Assembly (NCBI RefSeq): GCF_905163445.1 | Contig: NC_053199.1 | Coordinates: 10,000,001-10,064,000 of the forward strand | DNA length: 64,000 bases | Origin: Pararge aegeria | Taxonomy: Eukaryota > Arthropoda > Insecta > Lepidoptera > Nymphalidae | Direction: 5' to 3' | Part shown: positions 47,001-57,100 of the stretch, in pieces | Position numbering within the stretch: the first letter of the stretch is position 1 | Layout: the number at the start of each line of letters is the position of its first letter | The notes under the pieces: generated by a model | What the model was told of the DNA's origin: nothing | Seen by the model: only the letters and a program-made list of their open reading frames with translations | Databases searched by the model: none | Program-made: the position numbers and the translations under genes

Positions 47001-48639
47001 TTATTGTTTAAATAAAATAAAGCAAAATCTAGCCCGGCGAAGCGGGCTGGGTACGCTAGTAACTATATAAAAGCATACTGTAAAAATTGCCTTCATTAAT
47101 TCATTCATTCATACATTCAGAAACTGCTGGACTATGAAGTGGACAGTGACGATGACTGGGAAGAGGAGCAAGACGGCGAGAGTATAGACGGTAGCGCTGC
47201 TGGCAGCGACGACGAACAAGATGCCGATGAGTACGAAGTTGACAATGAAGTCTTTGTGCCCCACGGGTACTTAAGTGACGAGGTACGAAGTGTTATTTGC
47301 TTATTTAACACCTTGCTGACGCAATGGTGAGCACTGTGGTCTTATAACAGGTTAGCCCACTACCATCTTAGACTTAGATTGTTTCATCACTTAATCACTT
47401 ACCACCAAGTGAGATTGGTCAAGGGCTAACTTGTAGTACAAAAACTTGTAGTAGAAGAAGTGCGTTTGTTCACTCGATTCACAGTGCAGCGAGAACACAG
47501 AAATAAATAAATAAAGTGCCCCTTATTCAAAATTAGCACTCCACAAGCAAAGTCCATATGCAATATCAGAGGAAATGACATTGTACATTGACATTGACAT
47601 TAATAAAATATAAAAAAAATATATCATTGAGCAAATGATGTTTTTGATATTGAGTATCTCCAATAAAATCGGTTTCCCTACAATGTCCTAATTGTGACTT
47701 AGAAAAATCCAGTGGTTACCTTGGCTTTACTTTCGAGAGGCAGAGTTCGAATCCCACCACGCGCCTCTAACTTTACAAGACGTATAATTAAGAGTGATAC
47801 TACGACAAGTATATTTTATTTTTTGTTCATCCAAAGTAAAATACTTGTCGTAGTCTTACGTGTTTTTATCTGAAATAATTATATAGTGGAGCGCATTGAT
47901 ACCTATAGTACGAGTTTTTACTCAGTTTAGTTATCAGTGATACAACCAAACATAGTATTGAGCTATGATTTCTGTCACTATTTAATAATCGTGTGAATAA
48001 ATGATTTTATTATTATTATTATATAATTAAAATTATTTTAAATCTTGTAATATAAATGTAACATTATGCTGTGAGTATATTTGCTGATTTAAGTGCGTTA
48101 AGCAAGATCTTGCAGCAATATGCTAAGTTTCAAATTTATTGGCTAGAAAGTAATATGAAATTTAAAAATTACAGGAAGCCACAATGGATGAAGATGACGT
48201 ATTAACACTTTCGCCGGAAACGCAGAAAGCTAGATTGAAGCATCTAGAAGATGAGTTTGAAAACGAAATGAAAAAGCCGACTGAAAAGTTAAAACCTTGG
48301 TTCTATGGCATATCGTGGGAGACAGAGGATGGTGGAAAACCAGAGAAATGTGCTGAATCTATATGGAATTATTTCGGAAAGTTTGCTATGATTATGGATG
48401 ACCCAACCCCACTATTAGTGCCTTCAAATGAGAGCGTGGAACCAGAGAAGAAGAAGATAAAAAAGAAAAAGGCAACAGAAGGGGAGCAACAGAGTCCTAA
48501 AAATGAGAAAAAGAAAAAATCTAAAGTTGAAGAGAAAGATGGCAAAAAACCGAAATTAGACAATAAAAAACTAAGCCAAGAGGCTTTAAAGAATCAACCT
48601 GGAATAAATACATTTCTGAAAAAAGTAAAAACTTCCTGA
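41085..48639 (+). CDS. CHAF1A: Chromatin assembly factor 1 subunit A (p150)
   Basis: Large subunit of CAF-1, which deposits H3-H4 on DNA replicated with PCNA. Exons are 41085-42098, 43132-43372, 43927-44397, 45590-45771, 47121-47282 and 48175-48639. All junctions are GT-AG and in phase, giving 844 aa. Seen in order: a PIP-like motif KQARLPFTTI (about residues 20-29); a SUMO-interacting motif ILVISDDE (69-76); a PxVxL HP1-binding match PIVKL (92-96); a long Lys/Glu/Arg-rich coiled region, the KER domain, over exons 2-3; FVSFFVPK; the family signature RRPPYWGTWRKKS in exon 4; the acidic ED segment LDYEVDSDDDWEEE in exon 5; and a Lys-rich tail ending QPGINTFLKKVKTS. The start is the ATG at 41085 in context AAAC-ATG-A; the frame is open upstream only through non-ATG codons. 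Introns carry SINEs and Helitrons. Confidence 0.93.
42190..42365 (+). repeat. SINE family C fragment in CAF-1 intron 1
   Basis: GGATAGCCCGCTACCATTTT, AGACTGCATAAGCACTTACC and GTGACATTGCAGTTAGGGG. Confidence 0.65.
42392..42655 (+). repeat. SINE family A copy in CAF-1 intron 1
   Basis: Head GCAGTGGGTAGGACCTCAAC and GCTGAGTTCAAATTCCAGC, then CAGTGAAGGAAAACATAGTG, CTGACAGTTCTCCATAATG and CACCAATCCGCTCTGGG. Confidence 0.75.
45015..45171 (-). mobile_element. Helitron in CAF-1 intron 3
   Basis: Plus form CTAGCGGACCCCAGCGCCAT to AAATATATATATAAAGA, the reverse of TC...CTAG. It contains TCAAATCGGTCCAGCCGTTT. Confidence 0.78.
45325..45543 (+). repeat. SINE family A copy in CAF-1 intron 3
   Basis: GGCGGTGAAGGTAAACATTG, CATGCCTGAGAGTACTTCAT, GTCTACCAATCTGCACTTG and GGTAATGGGTTATTAACGAC with a GATGATGAT end. 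Confidence 0.72.
45885..45960 (+). repeat. SINE family C fragment in CAF-1 intron 4
   Basis: GATTAGCCCACTACCATCTT and GAATGCAGTCAAAGGTATAA. Confidence 0.55.
45965..46372 (-). mobile_element. Long-TIR MITE family D in CAF-1 intron 4
   Basis: Left end GTGTAAATGAAAAACGAAAT, CACAGGCTTTAGAGGTACAT; right end CACCTCTGAAGCCTGTGAAG, TTTCATTTACTTGTTGAA. These are inverted copies of each other over about 45 bp. Confidence 0.72.
46507..46661 (+). mobile_element. Helitron in CAF-1 intron 4
   Basis: Starts TCTATATATATATAAAAGG and ends GTTAGCCGGGACAGCTAG, followed by T. It is a partial relative of 59203-59527. Confidence 0.8.
46707..47059 (+). mobile_element. Helitron in CAF-1 intron 4
   Basis: Starts TCTATATATATAAAAGAG, ends GCGGGCTGGGTACGCTAG, followed by T. 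Very similar to the minus-strand copy 27565-27927. Confidence 0.87.
47345..47445 (+). repeat. SINE family C fragment in CAF-1 intron 5
   Basis: CAGGTTAGCCCACTACCATC, GTGAGATTGGTCAAGGGCTA. Confidence 0.6.
47701..47775 (+). repeat. SINE family A head in CAF-1 intron 5
   Basis: GCAGAGTTCGAATCCCACCA and CGCGCCTCTAACTTTACA. Confidence 0.55.
47799..47854. repeat. Hairpin with 14-bp perfect stem in CAF-1 intron 5
   Basis: ACTACGACAAGTAT at 47799-47812 and its reverse complement at 47841-47854; the spacer also has partly pairing A/T bases. Confidence 0.75.
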
Positions 48640-49800
48640 TTAAAAATTATTATCAATTTATTTCTAGATTTTTATGAGTTTTATTTAAAATGTAGGCATT
48701 TTCCGAATGGTCATGTTCAGTAGAACTAATGGCATACTGAGTAACTGAATGGTGCTTATTGCTGAACTGGTTTGGATGGTTATAAAAGTGTTTTACTTTA
48801 TCACCAGATATCATTCATAGAAGATTTATAGTATGAATACCAGGTTCAATAGGATTAAGGTTTTGTTAGCCAATATTATCTTTTATAACTATTGTATTAT
48901 TTAAATTATATTCCCAGTATATAATGTACCTATACGTTAATTTATTTTGTAAACAAATTTGCACAAAAGCTTAAATTTTACACAAAATTGTCATAGAATT
49001 ATTTTTCAACACATACATAAACAATTCATTGGACATTGGTGCTAATTTTGTTGTAAAAAATATCTAAATATTTTTCTTTTCTGGAATCTAGACAGAAATC
49101 TGTAGAATTTTAACACAATGATGTATCTATGTTAAAAACGAAATCTGTCACGCTAGTTTTAGGTAATTTATATTTCTGCCGTGCTAATGATAAATGCGAC
49201 TTTTGATACTTTGCTAGAACTGAGTTTCAAACTTGTCCACAATCTGCAAAAGGAGCTCTATCTACGACTCTTATTCGTTTTTTTTTGTCTTTCCATATCT
49301 AAAAGTCGCCTTTTTATTAGCATGGTAAAAATACAATATATTTTGATTTACAGATTTGTTTACAACCAAATTAGCACAATTTATGCTAATAATGATATGT
49401 ACAATGAAAACATTAAAGAGACTAAATTGCAATCCTATGAAGTAGTGACATTATTTTCAAATACATTTAAAAAAGGTAAAAAGTAATGCCAACTTTACTG
49501 CCAGTTTTGTTTATTTAGAATTAGTGTATAATCATCTTTTTGTGTTATCTAACAACACAATGAGATCAATAGACATATTTTTAATAAAGGTGAAATATAT
49601 AAAGTTTAACTAAAAATCTCATGGTGAAATGTCAATAAAGTGAACAAATCTATAGTAAAAGTAATAGATGAAATATTTCCATAGTATTCTTCTCATAGTA
49701 TGAATAAGTATTTTAAATTTGATTCAGCTCTTTTTAAAAACAAAAACCTGTAAATATGATTATTATTATTAGACCTAGAATTTAATTAAATTACTTTTAA
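48640..49800. other. CAF-1 3' UTR and intergenic
   Basis: AT-rich. AATAAA-type signals occur near 49580 and 49635. The open frame at 49181-49486 is low-complexity and without family features. Confidence 0.4.
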
Positions 49801-49814
49801 AACCTTGTTTCGTC

Positions 49815-50205
49815 TCCTTCTTGTTCCTGCATTTATCCCAAGCTACATGGGATCGGCATTCTTCTTTCTTAGAAAAAAATTGGCCGCCGGATCACAAACT
49901 CTGGAAATTTTTGTTGGTAGAATAACCGCAAACTTTCGGTTAAAAGGGGAAAGTAGTTCAATATTAATTTGGTAAGGTTAACCAAATTTGGACAGTTGGT
50001 TTTTGTGACTAGATAAGACTCCTGTCCGGATGATGAATGTCCGAAAGTACTCGAGGCAATAGTCTTTTGTATTCATCGTAAGGGGGACATCTACCCGAGG
50101 CCGAGGGTGCCTCCTACGAGTACTCTGGCTGGACTTGGTTGAACTTTTCGACTGAAGTTTAGTCCGAACGCCTCGCATGGTGAGATGCTGACTGAACTCA
50201 ACAAG
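49815..50205 (-). repeat. Probable dispersed repeat with short open frame
   Basis: The minus strand carries an open stretch reading RGVRTKLQSKSSTKSSQSTR, HPRPRVDVPLTMNTKDYCLE and TGVLSSHKNQLSKFG. I remember similar stretches repeated across moth genomes, but I cannot name the element. It is not treated as a host gene. Confidence 0.4.
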
Positions 50206-50465
50206 TTTTACATGTTATCTTCATCTTAGATTATGTTTAAATCTTAAGAACCCAATACCGTAGTGTTTGTATTCTCTTTAATGCTATATTCGACCTCGCC
50301 CGTTGTAATCCACTATTTATTTTACGATAAGTTTTCAATGGTAGAGCTACTTGTTGAAAATAGCTCAGATACAAAACCTAGAAAATAGGTATTGTGTGGA
50401 ATTGACAATAATTATTAATAGTTGCCCAGAGTTGCCTCCTTTTTGGTTTATTCTTTCCTTTAGGG

Positions 50466-50904
50466 TATGGAGGGTAGAGGTAAGGAGAGTCATCTTATAT
50501 GGGAGAAAAGTTGAAAAAGTGTCCAGTTGTTGCGCTAAATAACAGTTCAAAAATCCTCCACAATGGCGCTGGTGGATGCACAGGGTATGGTATGAATGTA
50601 GCAATCGTAGATGAATTGAAGTATGCCGAGTTAAAAAATTTAATGTCATTATCGACTAAAGTAGTTAATTATTGAGAATTTCAACAACTTACGTTGTACA
50701 AAATATTGTGGTAATTAATATAACCTTACTTCCTTGCATCTCCATACTTCCTTGTTTATTTTTCAAGCCTACTCTAACAATATTTATATTTGGCGCTTCT
50801 TTTAAGAGTTACTCTGATGCAAATGTGGCACCATCCTAATTTAATACATTTTGACGACACTTTTTCATATACACAGATGACTCTCCTTACCTCTACCCTC
50901 CATG
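50466..50904. mobile_element. 439-bp element with inverted ends and 8-bp TSD
   Basis: Ends ATGGAGGGTAGAGGTAAGGA, continuing GAGTCATC, occur inverted at both sides. CTTTAGGG flanks them at 50458-50465 and 50905-50912. No long frame inside. The 8-bp TSD suggests hAT-type. It lies about 280 bp upstream of the MEK start codon. Confidence 0.78.
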
Positions 50905-51183
50905 CTTTAGGGACAGAGTTTCGTCTGCTACAATGGTAACATTTAAATCTTTAAATCAATGCCAGTAAAACCTGTAATTTGTCAAAAGTCAAAATTGTCA
51001 TATGTCAGTTCAGATGTCACAGTTAAAAATGTATTGACGTCTGCGAAAAAATTAACGGGGTGTTTTGGCGAAGAGTAGTATAATATTTTTTTACTGTAAA
51101 CAGTGAATTATTGCGCAGGGCGTTTATCTGGTGCGGAAAAGAAAATATATCTGTATAAATGCCGGGATAAACTTGCGTTCAAA

Positions 51184-54100
51184 ATGAGTAAGATGTCGAA
51201 GAATAAATTAAACTTGACCCTCCCACCGGGGTCTATTGACACGGCCCCGGCTGTTACACCGTCCAATATGACCCCGCAGCTGAAATCTGCGACGGCTTCT
51301 GAGTAAGTTATTATTTATGTTTAATTTATCACATTGTACTCTTTTACGTTGATTTCAAATTATCTTACATAGGTATATTTATATATTTATTTTTTCTTTT
51401 TTAATATATTAATCTTCTTTCTTGTTATTCGTAATTGTTCTCTAATGCGATATCATTAATTCAATATAACTTAGATCTTTTCTAAAGGATAAATCCAGAT
51501 TCGTATTGTGTAATTATTCCAACAGGTTGTCTTATATACCCTTTGAAATCTTTGTACGAAAATACAACATGTGATCCAAATGTGTCTCTTGTATTTGTGT
51601 TATATATCCACAGGCTAATACTGCTAGAAAAGTTGTAGAATAAGGGTCTGGTTTGGTCTATATCATGGTTCATACAGAACATGTAATTCACAGTTGCAGT
51701 TGTAAAAATTTTGCAAAATTTGTATGGAGATTTTATGTGTCTAGCAACTGCCAGTAGAGTTACATAATATGCAGGCTGGGCTACTGAAATCAAACGTTTT
51801 CCGGAACGACAGATTACTAATCTGTGTTCACATAACATGGAACATAATACCATGTACTACAATACTCATTATTCTTTCTATTCTATTCCTTTACTGAACT
51901 CACATAACAGAATACCAATATTTCTATTATTATAGTAGGAGTTGTTAGCCCTAGGAACGTATAATATGGCTCGTTTTGAGTCTTTAACAAATAAATGTCA
52001 ATGTACTCATGACATACCTATACCTAGTCAAGACTGTAGTAATATATTCACTGACAATTTGGATATTTGCCCAGAGAGGTCTGGAAATGCAACACATGTT
52101 CCTGTATCCTTAAATTCTACTTTATCCGCTAAACCTAAAAAACAAAGTATAGTAATATCTGACAAAATAGGTAGAGGTTTAGGTCCTATTATGAATTGTT
52201 ACCTAAACCACTCAGTGACAAATATATGTTCACCGGGGGCTAGTTTTGATTGTGTCATTAATAGCCTAAATGAAAAAAATCTAGATAGGCATACAAATGT
52301 TGTCTTATTGTTAGGGGACAGTTTCAATGTCAAAAAGCATCAGATTATAAGATGCATTGAAAAATTACTGCTTTTAAATAACAAAACTAAATGTAAGTTT
52401 GTAATGTGTGCCTTTCCTTATTGTGGCACTCTAAACTCAAAACAAAATGAACATATTTATAAATTAAACTTATTAATCTATAATTTGACATACCGTCATA
52501 GCGACGCAATTTTTTATTTTGACATTAATAAATTCACGTCATCATTTGTAATGACAAGAGATAAATTGTATCTGCCTAAAAAGTGTAAGCAGCAGATAGC
52601 GTTTTTACTAGCTTATAATTTAAATGATACTGTTACAACTGTTGTAACAAAGTCTATTGACACTTTTACAAATTGTACTTCAAGTACTTCTATTTCTATT
52701 ACTGACCCTAGTACTTGCGCTAGTACTATTAAGAAATTTAATAATGATTTAAACTAGTTAATAAGACAACGGAGGAGCTCTGCCATATGAACATTGTACA
52801 CCAAAATATACAGAGCTTCACCGGCAAAGAATTAGAAATAGAGCTGTTTGTGGAGAAACTCAATGTACATATTTTGTGTATAACTGAGCACTGGCTCACT
52901 GGTACACAAGTAGCAGTAAACATCGATAACTTTATATTGTCAAGTGCGTTCTTCAGAAGGACTGCAATTCACGGTGGATCTTTAATTTTTGTACGTAATA
53001 ATATAATTTGTAAAGAACGAAAAGACATAGTTGGTCTTTCTGTTGAACGCATTGCAGAACTGTCTTGTGTGGAGCTGGAGCGATTTATAATAGTGAGTGT
53101 ATACCGACCCCCTTCAGGTGATTTTAGCGATTTCGAGAATGTCATGGAGGATGTACTAAAGCGTTTGTGTCTTTCTACTAAAAAAGTAATTGTATGTGGC
53201 GATTTCAATGTCGACATTTTACTAGAAAATGCAACAACTGCTAGATTGCTTAACTTATTTAAATGTTTTAATTTGTGTCACACTTTTAGTGAACCTACTA
53301 GAGTAACTGCAACTTCAGCATCCTGCTTAGATAATATTTTTTTCAATTGTGACATTTTAGATAAAAGAATAATTAATAATTTAAGGTCAGATCATTGTGG
53401 TCAACTTATTACTGTTTTAAATACTATCAATAAAAGCAGACAGATTATAAAGTGTAGGCCAATAACTAAGACTAAATTAATGCGATTCAAACGTGAAATT
53501 ACTGCGAAAATCCCTGGTATTGCGTGCGAACATTTTCATCCGGACAGTCTTTATAGTGCACTATTTAATACTATAAACAACGAATTTAATAGAGTATTCA
53601 ACTTTAAGCACATCAATGTCAGTAATAAATTAAAATTTAGTGACTGGGCTACTGTAGGTATATATAAAAGTAGGGAGAAGTTGTATGAGCTGTATGATGA
53701 AAAACAATTTAATCATACTCCAACTTTCGTAGAACACGTAAAAAAATACTCTAAAATATTTAAGAATGTTTGCACTAATGTGAAATCGCTACACATTAAA
53801 TATAGTATAATGAAATCTGATAACAAAATACAAACAACCTGGAAAATAGTTAATTACGAGTCAGGAAAAACTAAATCTCGTGATGTGGATTTTGAACTTA
53901 TTGTTGATAACAATAAAGTGACGTCTGACAGGGAGGTTGCTAATACTTTCGAAAACTTCTTTCAGAATGTTCCCATTTTGTTAACAGATTCTCTAAGCTC
54001 TTCACCAATAGCAGCTCAGCGTATATTGAGAGATAATGTTAAAGAGTGCAATGTTTTATTTAATTTTAAACATATATCTGCAATAGATATTGTAAAGAAT

Positions 54101-57100
54101 TTCAGGTTATTAAAGTTGAAAAAAACCGGTGATCTGTGGGGTATGTCGGTGATGGTCATTTCTAACATTATTGACGTTATTGCCCCTTATCTAGCTGTAA
54201 TTTTTAATGAATGTGTTGATATGGGTATTTTTCCGAACCTAATGAAATGTAGTAAATTAATACCCCTTTTTAAATCCGGTCATAAAAATTACCTTAACAA
54301 TTACAGGCCTATTTCAATCTTGCCAACTCTTAGTAAGGTCTTTGAAAAAATTATACTTTATCAACTTTTAAATCATTTTAATGTAAATAACTTACTTCAT
54401 CCGGAGCAGTACGGCTTCACTAAAGGTCGTAGTACAACGGATGCAGGCGCAAGACTCATAAAGCATATTTACGATGCCTGGGAACGTTCGCAGAATGCCA
54501 TTGGTGTTTTCTGTGATCTGTCCAAAGCATTCGATTGCGTTGAACACAAAACGTTGTTATTAAAACTAAGCCACTATGGCATCAAAAACGTTGCACTCAA
54601 TTTAATTGCCTCTTATCTAAGTGATAGAGTTCAAAGGGTATGCGTAAAAGACATAAAGTCTAAGGGATCATCTGCCTTAATGGGTGTCCCACAAGGCTCA
54701 ATTTTGGGTCCCTTATTGTTTCTGGTGTATATAAATGATCTGCCACACCATGTCAGGGGCACTTGTGAGATTGTACTGTTCGCAGATGATACATCTCTCA
54801 TTTTTAAGACTGATAGAAACAAAGATAATTTTGACGACGTAAACCGTGCTTTGTCACATGTGTCAGACTGGTTTACTGTTAATAACTTACTTTTAAATGC
54901 AAAAAAAACTAAGTGTTTGGAATTTGTTTTGCCTAACGTAAAAAAAATTGATAAAAACATCATAATAAATGGAGAAACACTTGAAATAGAAAACTCCACT
55001 GTTTTTCTAGGAGTGACCCTAGATTGTAAGCTACAGTGGGGTACCCATATAGAAAGCCTAGCGAGTAAACTCAGCTCAGCTGCATATGCAATCAGGAAAA
55101 TTAGACAGCTTACCGATGTTGAAACAGCTAGGCTTGTTTATTTCGCATACTTTCACAGTATTATGTCCTATGGGATCTTGCTGTGGGGAAAAGCTGCAGA
55201 TATTGAAAGTATATTTATACTACAGAAAAGAGCCGTACGATCAATATATAAACTTGGATCACGCGAATCGCTTCGTGAAAAATTTAAACAAATAGGTATT
55301 CTTACAGTAGCTTCGCAATACATTTATAGTAATATAGTCTTTGTGAGGCAAAATATTAATCTTTATAAATCAAAAGCTGAAATTAACAATCGACTTACCA
55401 GAAACGGTCATAAATTAGTGATATCTGCATATCGTCTGCGAAAGGTGCAGAACTCCTTTGTGGGGTTGAGTATACGCTTTTACAACATGATTCCTAAGGA
55501 AATTCTTGACCTACCAATGCATACATTTAAAAAATGTGTAAAAACGCATCTAGTACAGCGAGGTTACTATACATTTGATGAATTCCTCAATGACAAGGTA
55601 GAATGGAAGCAGCCAGCCTCGCTCTCATCTCCCGCAAGATAGCAAAATGATTGTAAATGTTGATGTTGGAAAAGAGCAACTACTGAGTTTCTTGCCGGCT
55701 CTTCTCGGTAGAATCTGCTTTCCGAACCGGTGGTAGAGTCACACAAACATGCATACTTGACGTTTCAAAAGTGCTTATAAAGTAGGCCTACTTGAAATAA
55801 ATGAATTTGAATTTGAATTTGATAAGTTTGTCATTGTATCTTGAAAAAAAAGAATTACTTTTGGAAACAAATTAGCAGAATTTTTTTAAAGTTGCAAATA
55901 GAACTCTTTGTGACTGAGCTGAAATAAAAAAAATATTTTTTGAAACACATTGGCGCAATTTTTAAAAGTAGTAAATATAATTTTTTGTGACAGAGCTTGT
56001 CTAGGGAAGTACAACCAACATGCTTAATTCTGCCACCATCAGCATTGCTGTGTTCCAATCTAAAGCGTTAGCAAGTGTAACTGCAGGCACACGAGACTTA
56101 AAACAGATTGACATTTGGTAGAGTGTGTTCCTTCCTTGCCCTAGGAAAATGTTGCTCTGTTTTCCATCAGGTGGGATATCTGCTAGTCCGTCAATTGTAA
56201 CATTCCAAAAATAAACTCTCTTAAATAAACACACTTTACAAATTAAATTCTCTATTTTAATCATTCATTATTTATTTGGTCACTAAAATTGTGGGTTTTT
56301 TATTTCATTATAATTGCACATTATATTTATTATTATTGTACAGCAAATTGACGTCAACTCTATGCAGTTTAACTCCATTTGTTACCCTATTTTTAGTCAA
56401 ACAGGCTTTAAGTATGTTTGTATTATGATTATCAGATGATAAAATGAGAATGTTTACCATACATCATGTACCTAATGAATAAAAAGTAGGAAGGTAAAAT
56501 GTACTTACTAAAGAAGTTAGTAAAAAAAACAATCATACCAAAGCAAACTAAAAAGATGGAACAAGATGCTAAGTAACATTGTGGAATGAATAAAAGAATT
56601 CCTCTCTAAGATATAACACATAACACACAATTTGAACATCATATATGTTCAAATTGCTATTCAGATTATGGCATCTGGCAATTTGAATAATAAAAATGTT
56701 TTTTAAATTTAAGCATTTAAAGGTAGTCAATATTATTAGCTGTCTTGAACCTACCTCTAATATTGTGATATAAGAGGCAGAATCATAGTCATATATGAAT
56801 ATATGAAGTTTTTGAATCGTGGGGAATCCCTCATGGAAGCCCACAGGCCTTGACTTGACACAGTTTTATCGCTAAAGGGGAATTTGATGAAAATACATAC
56901 CTTAATTGCTAAATTTAACATTTATTTATGATATTCTATAATAGTACCAAAATCCATTTTAGACGGCAGGGTCTAGCAGGGAAGTCGAAAACTAGCATTG
57001 AAGCTCTCACTGAGAGGCTTGAACAAATAGAAATGGATGATACACAGCGACGCAGGATAGAAGTCTTCCTGTGCCAGAAAGAAAAGATTGGTGAACTCAG

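Larger units (their letters stand above)
51935..55825 (+). mobile_element. CR1/L2-like non-LTR retrotransposon in MEK intron 1
   Basis: A two-ORF LINE in the same direction as MEK. The 3' end is clear: after the ORF2 stop comes a short UTR (TTGCCGGCTCTTCTCGGTAG), then AATAAATGAATTTG and a GAATTT-type tandem tail near 55800-55822, as in CR1-group elements. The 5' end is approximate. ORF1 lacks the N-terminal zinc-finger part that I would expect, so the copy is probably 5'-truncated near 51935. The target duplication was not resolved. Confidence 0.8.

Noticed and set aside
49181..49486. 101-codon open frame after CAF-1
   Set aside because: AT-rich, low-complexity and with no family features; most likely 3' UTR or intergenic chance frame.
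51482..51853. 123-codon minus-strand frame in MEK intron 1
   Set aside because: No recognised domain and no splice sites; left as intronic sequence.
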